Source: Bradyrhizobium sp. OK095
Lineage (GTDB): Bacteria > Pseudomonadota > Alphaproteobacteria > Rhizobiales > Xanthobacteraceae
Assembly: GCF_900109945.1 (NCBI RefSeq)
Contig: NZ_FOBX01000009.1
Span: forward strand, 124,001 to 188,000
Length of the DNA: 64,000 bases
Reading direction: 5' to 3'
The notes beneath the pieces are model-generated. The model saw only the letters and a program-made list of their open reading frames with translations, ran no database searches and was not told the origin of the DNA. Below are positions 1 through 8,373 of the stretch, piece after piece. The number at the start of each line of letters is the position of its first letter. Position 1 is the stretch's first letter. A program made the translations under genes and the position numbers.

Positions 1-87
1 CAGAGCACGGTCGACAATGCGCAGATGCGCTATTTCATCGTCCATCTCCACCGTCTGCTCGACCCCAATCAAGAACCGGCGCGTTGA
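1..87 (+). CDS. DUF4170 family protein, C-terminal fragment
   Basis: The window opens inside this gene; only the last 28 codons are visible. The tail, including FIVHLHRLLDP, resembles the end of the small DUF4170 proteins found in Rhizobiales directly upstream of the DUF374 acyltransferase and waaA. The TGA stop at 85-87 overlaps the TTG start of the next gene, so the two are probably translationally coupled in the lipid A/Kdo operon. The family has no assigned function. Its identity rests on about 28 residues plus context. Confidence 0.6.
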   Translation, partial: QSTVDNAQMRYFIVHLHRLLDPNQEPAR

Positions 88-797
88 AAAAGCTGCTTCG
101 CAATACGCTACGAAGCAGCTTCGTTCAGCGTGCCGTCGGGGTCCTGGCGGCCGAATATCTGCGCCTGGTCTGGCGGACCAACAAATTCAAATTCGATCCG
201 CCCGAGGTCTATGACATCGTCGAGCCGCAGATCCCGGCGATCTTCGCCTTCTGGCACGGCCAGCACTTCCTCACCCCCTTCATCAAGAACAAGGACTCCT
301 ACAAGGCCAGGGTCCTGATCTCGCGGCACCGCGACGGCGAGTTCAACGCCATTGCCGCCGAGCGGCTCGGCATCGGCACGATCCGGGGATCCGGCGACCA
401 TGGCGGCGCCTTCCACCGCAAAGGTGGGGTCGGCGCCTTCAAGGAAATGGTGCGGACGCTGCAGGACGGTTGTAATGTCGCGCTGACCGCCGATGTCCCC
501 AAGCGCTCGCGCGTGGCAGGCCTCGGCATCATCATGCTGGCACGGGAATCGGGGCGACCGATCATGCCTTTCGCGATGGCGACCAGCCGCTTCATCCGGC
601 TCAAGAACTGGGACCGCACCACCATCAATTTGCCGTTCGGGCGGGGCGCCCTGGTCGGCATCAAGGAAATCAGCGTGCCGCCGGACGCAGACGCTGCCAT
701 GATGGAAGCGCTGCGGCAGGAGCTGGAAGATACGTTGAACGAGGCGACCCGCCGCGCCTATGCGCAGCTCGGCCGTCCGGGACCCGAAGATGGCTAA
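84..797 (+). CDS. DUF374 lysophospholipid acyltransferase family protein
   Basis: A 237-residue protein of the DUF374 branch of the LPLAT acyltransferases. The segments FAFWHGQHF (about residue 53) and SRHRDGE (about 75) match the conserved His-containing blocks of the family, followed by a Gly-rich GSGDHGGAF stretch. It probably acylates a lipid at the inner membrane, plausibly in outer-membrane lipid assembly given the neighbours waaA and lpxK, but the substrate is unknown. The start is TTG at 84, overlapping the upstream stop. The 3' end overlaps the waaA start by 8 bases, which indicates one operon. Confidence 0.85.
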   Translation: MKKLLRNTLRSSFVQRAVGVLAAEYLRLVWRTNKFKFDPPEVYDIVEPQIPAIFAFWHGQHFLTPFIKNKDSYKARVLISRHRDGEFNAIAAERLGIGTIRGSGDHGGAFHRKGGVGAFKEMVRTLQDGCNVALTADVPKRSRVAGLGIIMLARESGRPIMPFAMATSRFIRLKNWDRTTINLPFGRGALVGIKEISVPPDADAAMMEALRQELEDTLNEATRRAYAQLGRPGPEDG

Positions 798-2106
798 CAC
801 GCTGCCCAATGCGCTGCCGATCACGCTGCGGATGTACCAGCACCTCTCCGCCGGCCTGGTGCCGCTGGCGCCTGTGCTGATCAAGCGGCGGCTGCAGCAG
901 GGCAAGGAAGATCCCGCACGGGTCGGCGAGCGGCGCGGCCTGTCCCTGGACGTGCGGCCGCATGGCCCGCTGGTCTGGATCCACGGCGCCAGCGTCGGCG
1001 AGGTGCTCGCCGCCGCCGCGCTGATCGAGCGGCTGCGCGATCTGAACCTGCGCATCCTGCTCACGTCAGGCACCGTCACCTCGGCGGCCGTCGTTGCCAA
1101 GCGCTTTCCGCCCGACGTCATCCATCAATACGTGCCGTATGATTCCCCGCGCTACGTCGCGCGCTTCCTCGACCATTGGAAGCCGTCGCTGGCGCTGTTC
1201 ATCGAATCCGACCTCTGGCCGAACCTGATCCTGGCGGGCGCGGCGCGGCGCGTGCCGATGGTGCTGATCAACGGACGGATGTCGCCACGTTCGTTCCCGC
1301 GCTGGCGGCGCATGTACGGCACCATCTCGGCGCTGCTGTCGCGGTTCGATATTTGTCTGGCGCAGTCGAAGACGGACGCGGAGCGCTACGCCGCGCTCGG
1401 CGGCCGCGACGTCGTCACCACGGGCAATCTCAAGCTCGACGTGCCGGCACCGCCGGCGGACCCTGCAAAGCTCGAACGGCTGATGGCGGTGACGCGCGGC
1501 CGTCCGATCATCGTCGCGGCCTCGACCCATCCGGGCGAGGACGAGATGCTGGTCGCGGCGCATCGCAGCCTCGTCGGTTTCTTCCCGCAGCTCCTCACCG
1601 TGATCGTGCCGCGGCATCCGGATCGCGGCTCCCAGATATCGGGCATGATCACGGCGTCCGGCCTGAAGCCCGCCTTACGCTCGCGCGACGAGCAGCTCTC
1701 GGCCACGACCGACGTCTATGTCGCCGACACCATGGGCGAGCTTGGCCTGTTCTACCGCCTCTCGCCGATCGTGTTCATGGGCGGATCGCTGATCCACCAT
1801 GGCGGCCAGAACCCGATCGAGGCGATCAAGCTCGGCGCCGCCATCGTCCATGGTCCGCACGTCTTCAACTTCGCCGAAGTCTACGAGGCGCTCGATGCAA
1901 GCGGCGGCGCGCGCCAGGCCGACACGCCGGAGATCCTGGTCAAGCAGCTCGGCCAGCTGCTGGCCGATCCTGCCGTGCGCGACAAGATGCAGCAGGCAGG
2001 TCGCGGCGTTGTCGAGCAGCTCGGCGGGGCGCTCAATCGCACCATGGCCGCGCTCGAGCCCTATCTGCTGCAACTGCGGATCGAGATGGGAGCCGCCAAT
2101 GCGTGA
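790..2106 (+). CDS. waaA: 3-deoxy-D-manno-octulosonic acid (Kdo) transferase
   Basis: A 438-residue GT-B glycosyltransferase that transfers Kdo from CMP-Kdo to lipid IVA at the cytoplasmic face of the inner membrane. Visible family marks: an N-terminal hydrophobic anchor, IHGASVGE (about residue 65) with the catalytic-region Glu, AASTHPGEDE (about 240), PRHPDRG (about 274), and GGSLIHHGGQNPIE (about 334) for nucleotide-sugar binding. The ATG at 790 is preferred to an in-frame start at 760 because it begins the conserved N terminus and overlaps the previous gene by 8 bases. The stop overlaps the lpxK start. Confidence 0.96.
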   Translation: MANTLPNALPITLRMYQHLSAGLVPLAPVLIKRRLQQGKEDPARVGERRGLSLDVRPHGPLVWIHGASVGEVLAAAALIERLRDLNLRILLTSGTVTSAAVVAKRFPPDVIHQYVPYDSPRYVARFLDHWKPSLALFIESDLWPNLILAGAARRVPMVLINGRMSPRSFPRWRRMYGTISALLSRFDICLAQSKTDAERYAALGGRDVVTTGNLKLDVPAPPADPAKLERLMAVTRGRPIIVAASTHPGEDEMLVAAHRSLVGFFPQLLTVIVPRHPDRGSQISGMITASGLKPALRSRDEQLSATTDVYVADTMGELGLFYRLSPIVFMGGSLIHHGGQNPIEAIKLGAAIVHGPHVFNFAEVYEALDASGGARQADTPEILVKQLGQLLADPAVRDKMQQAGRGVVEQLGGALNRTMAALEPYLLQLRIEMGAANA

Positions 2107-3115
2107 GCCGGCCTTCTGGTACCGGCCGCGTTCCCCGAAGTCGCATCTCCTCAGTCCGCTGGGCGCACTCTACGGCGCCATCACCGCGCGCCGGATGGCG
2201 CTCCCGGGCTTTGACGCCGGCATCCCCGTGATCTGCGTCGGCAATTATCATGTCGGCGGCGCCGGCAAGACACCGACCGTGCTGGCGCTGACAAAACTCC
2301 TGCGCGATCTCGGCGAGACGCCGGTGGTGCTCAGCCGCGGCTATGGCGGGCGCTTGCGCGGCCCCGTCATGGTCGACCGCGCGCGTCACACCGCCGCCGA
2401 CATCGGCGACGAGCCGCTGATGATGGCGCGCGACGTCCCTGTCGCCGTGGCGCGCGACCGCCTCGAAGGCGTCGCGCTCGCGAAGTCGCAAGCCGCCACC
2501 GTGATCCTGATGGACGACGGTTTCCAGAACCCGCGCCTGCTGAAGGACGCCTCGCTGATCGTGATCGACAGCGAGCGCGGCATCGGCAACGGCAAGGTGT
2601 TCCCGGCAGGTCCCCTGCGCGCGCCCTTGAGGGCACAGCTCGCGCGCACCGACGCGCTGGTGCTGATCGGCAATGGGCACGCCGCGGACGGTGTCGCGGC
2701 CGAGCTTGCCAAGCGCAACAAGCCGGAGCTGCGCGCGCGGTTGAAGCCGGATGCGGCCTCGCTCGCGCAGCTGTTCGGCAAACCGGTTTTCGCCTTCGCC
2801 GGCATCGGCGATCCCGAGCGCTTCTTCCGCACCCTGCGCACCGGCGGTATCGAGGTCGCACGCACGCGCCCGTTCGCCGATCATCACATGTTCTCGCGCG
2901 AGGAGATTGCCGCGATGGCGGCGGACGCGGCGCGAGAGCAACTCACGCTGGTGACCACGGAAAAGGATTTTTCACGCCTGCGCGGCCGTGACGATGTGCC
3001 CGATAACATCGTGCCGTTCGCCGTCCAGCTCGAATTCGACGATCCGGCGAAGCTGCGGCAGCTGATCAGCGATCATCTCTACAAGGCGCGCGAGCGAAGG
3101 TTCAACACGCGGTGA
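2099..3115 (+). CDS. lpxK: tetraacyldisaccharide 4'-kinase
   Basis: A 338-residue LpxK, which phosphorylates the 4' position of tetraacyldisaccharide-1-phosphate to give lipid IVA. The P-loop VGGAGKTPT is near residue 53 and the family motif LMDDGFQNP near 138. The N terminus RPRSPKSHLLSPLGALYG carries the membrane-associating region. The ATG at 2099 overlaps the waaA stop by 8 bases. In alphaproteobacteria lpxK commonly sits beside waaA, as here. Last gene of the operon; a palindromic repeat follows at once. Confidence 0.96.
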   Translation: MREPAFWYRPRSPKSHLLSPLGALYGAITARRMALPGFDAGIPVICVGNYHVGGAGKTPTVLALTKLLRDLGETPVVLSRGYGGRLRGPVMVDRARHTAADIGDEPLMMARDVPVAVARDRLEGVALAKSQAATVILMDDGFQNPRLLKDASLIVIDSERGIGNGKVFPAGPLRAPLRAQLARTDALVLIGNGHAADGVAAELAKRNKPELRARLKPDAASLAQLFGKPVFAFAGIGDPERFFRTLRTGGIEVARTRPFADHHMFSREEIAAMAADAAREQLTLVTTEKDFSRLRGRDDVPDNIVPFAVQLEFDDPAKLRQLISDHLYKARERRFNTR

Positions 3116-3119
3116 TCCC

Positions 3120-3178
3120 GTAGGGTGGGTTAGCCCTGCGACTGCGCGGAGCGCAGTTGCCGGGCTAACCCACCCTAC
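3120..3178. repeat. palindromic intergenic repeat, possible lpxK terminator
   Basis: A 16-base stem, GTAGGGTGGGTTAGCC, pairs perfectly with its complement at 3163-3178. A second stem inside the loop pairs ACTGCGC with GCGCAGT. This GTAGGGTGGGTTAGC palindrome is of a kind common between genes in Bradyrhizobium. It lies 4 bases after lpxK and could end or stabilise the transcript. There is no T-run, so intrinsic termination is uncertain. Confidence 0.75.
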
Positions 3179-3243
3179 GGCACCGCCATTCAGGCGGCGT
3201 TCATCGCAAGCTCCTATCGTTTTCAAACGATCAGGAGAATGCG

Positions 3244-3546
3244 ATGAAATTTCCGTTTGCGGCCGTCGCCGCCTGCCTTGTGTGTCTGATTGTTGCGCCT
3301 GTGCTTGCACAAACGACGCCGTCCGCTGCGCCCGCCACAGTGCCGGTTCCTGCGACCAAGCGCGTGACGTGTCTTGCCACCACGGCAAGCCTGAAGGGGC
3401 AGGACAGGCGCGACCAGATGCAGCTCTGCCTGGCGCAGGCGCGAGTCGATTGCCTGAAGCAGGCGATCGATCAGAAGATCGCTGGCGAACCCAGGAAGAG
3501 TTTTATCAAGACCTGCGTGGGCGGCGATGGCACCGAGCAGCAATAG
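3244..3546 (+). CDS. small secreted PsiF-like repeat protein
   Basis: A 100-residue exported protein. Residues 1-21 form a signal peptide ending in a VLA-Q type cleavage site. The mature part is Pro/Ala-rich, followed by a Cys-containing segment with LKGQDRRDQMQLCL and GEPRKSFIKTCVG that resembles the PsiF repeat (phosphate-starvation-inducible family) of small periplasmic proteins. A clear Shine-Dalgarno CAGGAG sits 7 bases before the ATG. Function is unknown, and the PsiF assignment rests on spacing and the K-x2-F-x3-C pattern, so it is moderate. Confidence 0.7.
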   Translation: MKFPFAAVAACLVCLIVAPVLAQTTPSAAPATVPVPATKRVTCLATTASLKGQDRRDQMQLCLAQARVDCLKQAIDQKIAGEPRKSFIKTCVGGDGTEQQ

Positions 3547-3562
3547 AAGCGCGGACGCAGCC

Positions 3563-3787
3563 TTACGGCTGCTTCAGCTCACCGGGAAAGTGCCGCTGCA
3601 GCACGGCGGCCGGCGTAGCGTAGGCTTCCTGCAAATCCACGCTCCAGTACTTCAGTTCGTCGAGCGGAATCCGCGTGTCTGATATCGCGCAGCGAACAAA
3701 GGTGCCCGGCGAGATCACGCGGAAATCGCCGTCGAGATATTGCACCTGCGCTTCGCCATTGCCCGAGGGGCCGAACTTGTTCAGCAC
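3563..3787 (-). CDS. DUF2093 domain protein
   Basis: A 74-residue protein of the DUF2093 family, small proteins conserved in alphaproteobacteria. The N terminus MLNKFGPSGNGEA, the middle RVISPGTFVRCAIS and the block IPLDELKYWSVDLQEAYA are the characteristic segments. No signal peptide or membrane segment is visible. Function is unknown. It is convergent with the PsiF-like gene, 16 bases apart. The family usually lies close to xseA, as here; that is the only functional hint. Confidence 0.85.
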   Translation of the reverse strand: MLNKFGPSGNGEAQVQYLDGDFRVISPGTFVRCAISDTRIPLDELKYWSVDLQEAYATPAAVLQRHFPGELKQP

Positions 3788-3977
3788 GGTCGAAAGTCTC
3801 CGTGGAAGGCCGCTTCCAGGAAGACCCTGGAGGGCACGATGTGTTGGACGGAATGTAGCATAGATAGGGTGGCTTGTCCGCCCGGTAAACCCACCGGTTT
3901 GTGATGTTTTGGCGCCGCATCCGCGTGATAGTGCTCAGCCTTGGGATATCAACCTTGGGATATTGACGCAGAGACCG

Positions 3978-4808
3978 ATGCGCCTTCGATTGACCGCCCT
4001 GTTCCTGATGCTGCTGATGTCCGCCGCGCGTGCCGCGCCGGAGACGGCGCCGCATCAGGTCGAGATTCCGCTCGCTGGCGGAATCCTGCATGCGCAGCTG
4101 TTCAAGCCCGAGGGCGAGGGGCCGTTCCCGACCGTGATCGCGCTGCATGGCTGCGGTGGACTCGGCGGCCATGCCGATCCGGTGCTGGCGCGCTATCGCG
4201 ACTGGACCGAGCGGCTGCTCAAGGCCGGTAACGCTGTGCTGCTGCCTGACAGCTACGGGTCGCGCGAGCTCGGGCCGCAATGCCGCGTCAAGGAGATGCA
4301 CATCAAGGCGCGGCGCGAGCGCGTCGCCGACATCGCGGCCTCGCGCGCCTGGCTGATGAAGCAGAATTGGGTGGCGCGCGACCGTGTCAGCCTGATCGGC
4401 TGGGCCAACGGCGCCAGCGCGCTGCTCTGGGCGGTGCGTCCGCAGAGTGCGGCGCGCGACACCAGCCCGGATTTTCGCGCAGCGATCGCATTCTATCCGG
4501 ATTGCCGGATCTCCGCCGGCCTCGGCTGGAGCGCGCGGGTGCCGACCCTGGTACTGATCGGCGCCAATGACGACGTGTCGTCGCCGCCGGCCTGCCGCCA
4601 GATGGTCGACGGCGCCCACGGCCGCAGCGCGCTCACGCGCATTGTCGTCTATCCCGGCGCCTATCACGATTTCGACCGCGCCAACACGCCGCTGCACGCG
4701 GCGAGCGCCAGCAGCGATGCCACAGCGCCCGAGCACGGTCATCTCGGCACCGATGCGGAAGCGCGCGCGGAGTCGCAGAAGGACGTGGCGGAGTGGCTGG
4801 CGCGATGA
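3978..4808 (+). CDS. dienelactone-hydrolase-like exported protein lacking the nucleophile
   Basis: A 276-residue alpha/beta-hydrolase fold protein with a signal peptide (residues 1-19, ending AARA). The oxyanion region ALHGCGG is at 56-62. The nucleophile elbow, normally GxSxG or GxCxG, reads G141-W-A143-N-G145, so the catalytic position is Ala. The acid (D198 or D199) and the His (H230 in GAYHDF) are present. It therefore looks like a dienelactone hydrolase family member without classical hydrolase chemistry. ATG 3978 is chosen over an upstream in-frame start because the signal peptide begins there. Confidence 0.8.
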   Translation: MRLRLTALFLMLLMSAARAAPETAPHQVEIPLAGGILHAQLFKPEGEGPFPTVIALHGCGGLGGHADPVLARYRDWTERLLKAGNAVLLPDSYGSRELGPQCRVKEMHIKARRERVADIAASRAWLMKQNWVARDRVSLIGWANGASALLWAVRPQSAARDTSPDFRAAIAFYPDCRISAGLGWSARVPTLVLIGANDDVSSPPACRQMVDGAHGRSALTRIVVYPGAYHDFDRANTPLHAASASSDATAPEHGHLGTDAEARAESQKDVAEWLAR

Positions 4809-4819
4809 TGGTGGTATCG

Positions 4820-4888
4820 TAGCTCGGATGAGCGAAGCGATATCCGGGGCGACCGTTCCCGCATGTCGCTTCGCTCATGCGGGCTACG
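4820..4888. repeat. 69-base palindromic repeat, copy 1
   Basis: A near-perfect hairpin: a 24-base arm containing GATGAGCGAAGCGA, a loop of about 21 bases, then the complementary arm. It matches 5225-5293 at 67 of 69 positions in the same orientation. The two copies flank a short possible gene at 5060-5209. In this copy some stem positions are changed. Confidence 0.85.
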
Positions 4889-5059
4889 GTTCGTTGGCAA
4901 AGCGGGGCCGCCCGAGGAACAACAGCGGACAGCCCCGCATCGACCACCGCCCTGCACGGCTATGATGGCCGACCGGGAATCTACGGATCGCATGCGAATG
5001 CGGTTTCAGCCTGTGGCGGCGCCATCATTCGACCATGATGTCGATTCAACGCATCGGAC

Positions 5060-5209
5060 ATGCGCAACCGCTTCGTCCTGTTCTCCTCCGCACTGATCAT
5101 CTTCACCGTCGCGGTCTTCCTGTTCGAAGCCCAAGCCGGCGCCCCCATGGTCGCGCCGGACCATTGCGGCTTCTGGACCACGATCGACGCGGGATTGACC
5201 TGCCGGTAA
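5060..5209 (+). CDS. possible 49-residue secreted small protein
   Basis: A short open frame beginning MRNRFVLFSS with a hydrophobic core IIFTVAVFLF and an AQA-G signal-peptidase site at about residue 24. The mature peptide would be about 25 residues with two Cys (HCGFW and LTCR). The signal-peptide pattern and Cys pair are the only evidence. No clear Shine-Dalgarno precedes the ATG. It lies alone between two copies of a 69-base palindrome. Function unknown. Confidence 0.45.
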   Translation: MRNRFVLFSSALIIFTVAVFLFEAQAGAPMVAPDHCGFWTTIDAGLTCR

Positions 5210-5224
5210 ACGACGACGGTCTTG

Positions 5225-5293
5225 TAGCCCGGATGAGCGAAGCGATATCCGGGGCGACCGTTCCCGCATATCGCTTCGCTCATGCGGGCTACG
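5225..5293. repeat. 69-base palindromic repeat, copy 2
   Basis: Second copy of the element at 4820-4888, same orientation. Here the arms TAGCCCGGATGAGCGAAGCG and their complement pair over 24 bases with one mismatch. It lies 66 bases beyond the xseA stop, on xseA's downstream side. Confidence 0.85.
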
Positions 5294-5359
5294 CACCGCC
5301 TCCACATCGTCGCTGTGCTCGCAGTGACGGGATTGAGGCGACGCGCCCGCCTAATTAAC

Positions 5360-7000
5360 TCAGAACAAATTACCCTGATCCACCGGCTTGGCCACGCGCT
5401 TCGGTGCGGGCTTGGCGTCTTGCGCGTCCGGCTTTGGCTGCGCCGGCGCACGCTTTGCCGTCGGAGCTGCACGATCCGAATCCGCGGTCGCGCCGACACG
5501 TCCATCCGCAAACTCGATCTCGACGCGTGCGCCGGGTCCGATCGCATCCGCCGCATGCAGCGGGTGTCCGGCTTCATCCCGCACCAAGGCAAAGCCGCGC
5601 GCGAGCACGCCGCGATAGGACAGTGCCGAAAGCAGCTTGCCGCTGTTGCCGACGCGGGCATCGAGCCGTTGCAGCAGCGTGACCAGCGCGCGGTTGGCCC
5701 GCTCCGCCAGACGATGCGTGCGCTCGCGCTGGCGGGCGATGGCGTTGCGCTGCGCCTGTGCATTCGAAAGTTTTGAGGCGCGCAGCCGAACCTCGAGCCC
5801 GGCAAAACGATCGCGCCGCCGCCGCAGCAGCGAGCGTGCGGACAGGCCAAGCCGCTCGCCGCACACGGTGAGCCGGTGATCGGCCTGCGAGATTTGGCCG
5901 TGCAGCACCCGCAGCGTCAGCTTTGCGCTCGCCGCGGTAAACCTGCGGAAATGCGCATGCGTGTTGGCCTTGAGGCCGCGGGGCAGGGACGCGCCCGCCG
6001 AATCCAGCCGCTGCCGCGGAATCGCCAGCAGATCGCCGGCCGCCGGCAGCGCGCGCGCAGCGGCACGCAGCTCGTTGCGGCGGCTTTCGTGGGCACGCCG
6101 CCAATAGGCGTGCGTGCGCCGTCCGAGATCGGCGACCTCGACAAACAAATCACTGCGCACCGGCACCGCCATTTCGGCTGCGGCCGTCGGCGTCGGCGCG
6201 CGCTTGTCGGCGACGAAATCGATCAGCGTGATGTCGGTCTCGTGGCCGACCGCGGAGATCAGCGGGATCATGCTCTCGGCCGCCGCGCGCACCACGATCT
6301 CCTCGTTGAACGACCAGAGATCCTCCAGCGAGCCGCCGCCGCGCGCGACGATCAGCACGTCGGGCCGCGGAATCTTGCCGCCTTCCGGCAGCGCGTTGAA
6401 GCCGCGGATCGCGGCCGCAACCTGCTCGGCCGAACCTTCGCCCTGAACCTTCACCGGCCACACCAGCACATGGCGGGGGAAGCGGTCCTCGAGCCGGTGC
6501 AGGATGTCGCGGATAACAGCGCCGGTCGGCGAGGTCACGACGCCGATCACCTCCGGCAGCCAGGGCAGCAGCTGTTTTCGTGCCTCGTCGAACAGACCTT
6601 CGGCGGCGAGCTTCTTCTTGCGCTCCTCCATCAGCGCCATCAGGGCGCCGATGCCGGCCGGCTCCAGCGCCTCGATCACGATCTGGTATTTCGAGGAGCC
6701 CGGATAGGTCGTCAGCTTGCCGGTGGCGATGACCTCGAGCCCCTCCTGGGGCTTGAAGCGCATCCGCCCGTGCACGCCCTTCCAGATCACCGCCTCGATC
6801 TTGGCGCTCTCGTCCTTGAGCGCGAAATAGCAATGGCCGGAGGAATGGGCGCCGCGAAAGCCGGAGATTTCGCCGCGGACCCGGACATGGCCAAAAGTGT
6901 CCTCCACCGTCCGCTTCAGGGACTGCGAGAGTTCGGAGACGGTGAATTCGGGGGCGTTGTTCAGTTGTTCCGCAGGCGGCATCGGCACACGATTCGGCAT
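5360..7000 (-). CDS. xseA: exodeoxyribonuclease VII large subunit
   Basis: A 546-residue XseA, the catalytic subunit of exonuclease VII, which degrades single-stranded DNA in both directions with many XseB subunits. An N-terminal OB-fold domain (about 17-115, with GEISGFRGAHSSGHCYFALK) is followed by the catalytic region (GVVTSPTGAVIRDI, about 155; ARGGGSLEDLWSFNEE, about 218; SAVGHETDITLIDFVAD, about 248). A long helical region follows, with a C-terminal LARGFALVRD segment and a charged Ala/Pro/Lys tail of about 40 residues. xseB is not in the window. The start ATG at 7000 is plausible; a second in-frame ATG lies six codons later. Confidence 0.96.
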   Translation of the reverse strand: MPNRVPMPPAEQLNNAPEFTVSELSQSLKRTVEDTFGHVRVRGEISGFRGAHSSGHCYFALKDESAKIEAVIWKGVHGRMRFKPQEGLEVIATGKLTTYPGSSKYQIVIEALEPAGIGALMALMEERKKKLAAEGLFDEARKQLLPWLPEVIGVVTSPTGAVIRDILHRLEDRFPRHVLVWPVKVQGEGSAEQVAAAIRGFNALPEGGKIPRPDVLIVARGGGSLEDLWSFNEEIVVRAAAESMIPLISAVGHETDITLIDFVADKRAPTPTAAAEMAVPVRSDLFVEVADLGRRTHAYWRRAHESRRNELRAAARALPAAGDLLAIPRQRLDSAGASLPRGLKANTHAHFRRFTAASAKLTLRVLHGQISQADHRLTVCGERLGLSARSLLRRRRDRFAGLEVRLRASKLSNAQAQRNAIARQRERTHRLAERANRALVTLLQRLDARVGNSGKLLSALSYRGVLARGFALVRDEAGHPLHAADAIGPGARVEIEFADGRVGATADSDRAAPTAKRAPAQPKPDAQDAKPAPKRVAKPVDQGNLF

Positions 7001-7054
7001 TTTGGGGTTGGACCCGACGTTAAGGATTTTCGCCGCCCGGCGCCAATCCCCGGG

Positions 7055-7092
7055 TTGATTGGAAGAGTACTCTGTTATATAGAGTTCTCTAT
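7055..7092 (+). promoter_or_regulatory. promoter with paired palindromic operator
   Basis: AGAGTACTCT (7064-7073) and AGAGTTCTCT (7081-7090) are two copies of one near-palindrome with centres 17 bases apart. The second extends to ATAGAG/CTCTAT. A possible -35 TTGATT (7055-7060) and -10 TATATA (7076-7081) place the first palindrome in the spacer and the second over the -10 and start region. This layout suggests a repressor site for the hydrolase at 7120. The regulator is not identified. Confidence 0.5.
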
Positions 7093-7119
7093 TGATGTTC
7101 GATCTGACTGGAGTATGTC

Positions 7120-8130
7120 ATGGCGATTCGGCTGCTGCGCGGCGTGTTGAACGGACTGAAATGGGCCCTGTGTGCGGTCGGCGGCGTGGCGCTGATCCTG
7201 GCAGCGATGATCGCAACCCCGCTGGAGCGGCCGCCTGAGATGCGCTCGGTGTCGGAGTCCGCCAAGGGTATCGACTGGTCCACGCTGCCGCCGCTCGAGC
7301 GCTTCCAGGCCCGCGACGGCAGCTGGATCGGTTTCCGGCATTACGCCGCGAACGGCGCCGCAACCGGCCGCGGCGCGGTTTTCATCCATGGCTCCTCCGG
7401 CTCCAGCGGCACCGTCAACCACGCGCTGACCCATGCGATCGCCGCGCGTGGTGTCGAGATCTGGGCGCTCGACATGCGCGGCCACGGTGGCTCCGGCACG
7501 CGCGGCGACATCGGTTATGTCGGCCAGCTCGAAGACGACCTCGTCGATTTCGTCGCTCAAATCCGCAAGACCGCGCCGGATTTGCCGCTCACTTTGATCG
7601 GCCATTCCGCCGGTGCCGGCTTCTCGCTGCGCGTCGCCGCGACGCCGATCATGCAGGACATGTTCGTGCGCACCGTGCTGCTCGCGCCCTATCTCGGCTA
7701 TGACGCGCCGACCAACAGGCCGCATTCCGGCGGCTGGGCCAATGCCGACATTCCGCGCTTCCTCGGCCTCGCCGCACTGCGCAAGCTCGGCATCGACTGC
7801 TGCGCGCAGCTTCCGGTGCTCGCTTTGGCGGTGCCGCCGAATTTCGAAAAGATCCTCGTCTCCATTTATTCCGACCGCCTGATGCGCAATTTCGCGACGC
7901 GCGGCTATCGCATCGATTTTCCGGCCACGACCCGCCCCATCACGATCTTCGGCGCCGCCGAGGACGAGATGATGATCTCGGATAAATATGCGGAGACCGT
8001 GCAGGCGATCAAACCGTCGGTCGACGTCAAGATCATCGACGGCATCAACCACATGGGCATCGTCACCAACCCGAAGGCGATCTCGGTCATCGCCGAGGAC
8101 GTGGCAACGCGCGGGGCAGGGCAATCATGA
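7120..8130 (+). CDS. alpha/beta serine hydrolase, membrane-anchored
   Basis: A 336-residue alpha/beta hydrolase of the Hydrolase_4 (lysophospholipase-like) type. Residues 13-30 form an uncleaved hydrophobic anchor. The oxyanion strand is AVFIHGSSGS (about 87), the nucleophile elbow GHSAG (about 161) and the last-strand His lies in GINHMGIV (about 309), with an acidic residue in FGAAEDEMM. Substrate unknown; lipid or ester cleavage is likely. It is transcribed away from xseA from a promoter with paired palindromes and is followed by a repeat, so it is probably monocistronic. Confidence 0.85.
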   Translation: MAIRLLRGVLNGLKWALCAVGGVALILAAMIATPLERPPEMRSVSESAKGIDWSTLPPLERFQARDGSWIGFRHYAANGAATGRGAVFIHGSSGSSGTVNHALTHAIAARGVEIWALDMRGHGGSGTRGDIGYVGQLEDDLVDFVAQIRKTAPDLPLTLIGHSAGAGFSLRVAATPIMQDMFVRTVLLAPYLGYDAPTNRPHSGGWANADIPRFLGLAALRKLGIDCCAQLPVLALAVPPNFEKILVSIYSDRLMRNFATRGYRIDFPATTRPITIFGAAEDEMMISDKYAETVQAIKPSVDVKIIDGINHMGIVTNPKAISVIAEDVATRGAGQS

Positions 8131-8183
8131 TGCGATCCGCTGAGGGCAAGGCCAGCGTATATGGGAGCGGCTTCCCCGCGGCC

Positions 8184-8314
8184 ATCCTTCGAGACGCCCG
8201 CCTGCGGCGGACCCTCAGGATGAGGGCGGAGTTTGCGGCGGTCGCTTCAACGGGGACTGGTGCAGCTGAGCCTCATCCTGAGGAGACCGCGAAGCGGTCG
8301 TCTCGAAGGACGAG
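8184..8314. repeat. long inverted intergenic repeat
   Basis: The left arm (about 8186-8225: CCTTCGAGACG ... CTCAGGATGAGG) is complementary to the right arm (8271-8310: CCTCATCCTGAGG ... CGTCTCGAAGG). The arms are separated by about 45 bases. A related element lies at 58302-58410. It could form a long hairpin downstream of the hydrolase gene. An open frame of 81 codons inside it is explained by the repeat. Confidence 0.75.
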
Positions 8315-8373
8315 GCGTGCGCTCAGGTGTCACCGAGCATCATGCGCGTTAGCCCTGGGAAGAAAGGGATGAC

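Noticed and set aside
4820..5293. Two spaced 69-base repeats as a CRISPR
   Set aside because: Repeats too long, only two copies, spacing over 300 bases with no cas genes.
8127..8372. 81-codon frame after the hydrolase
   Set aside because: Lies inside the inverted repeat and codes no recognisable protein.
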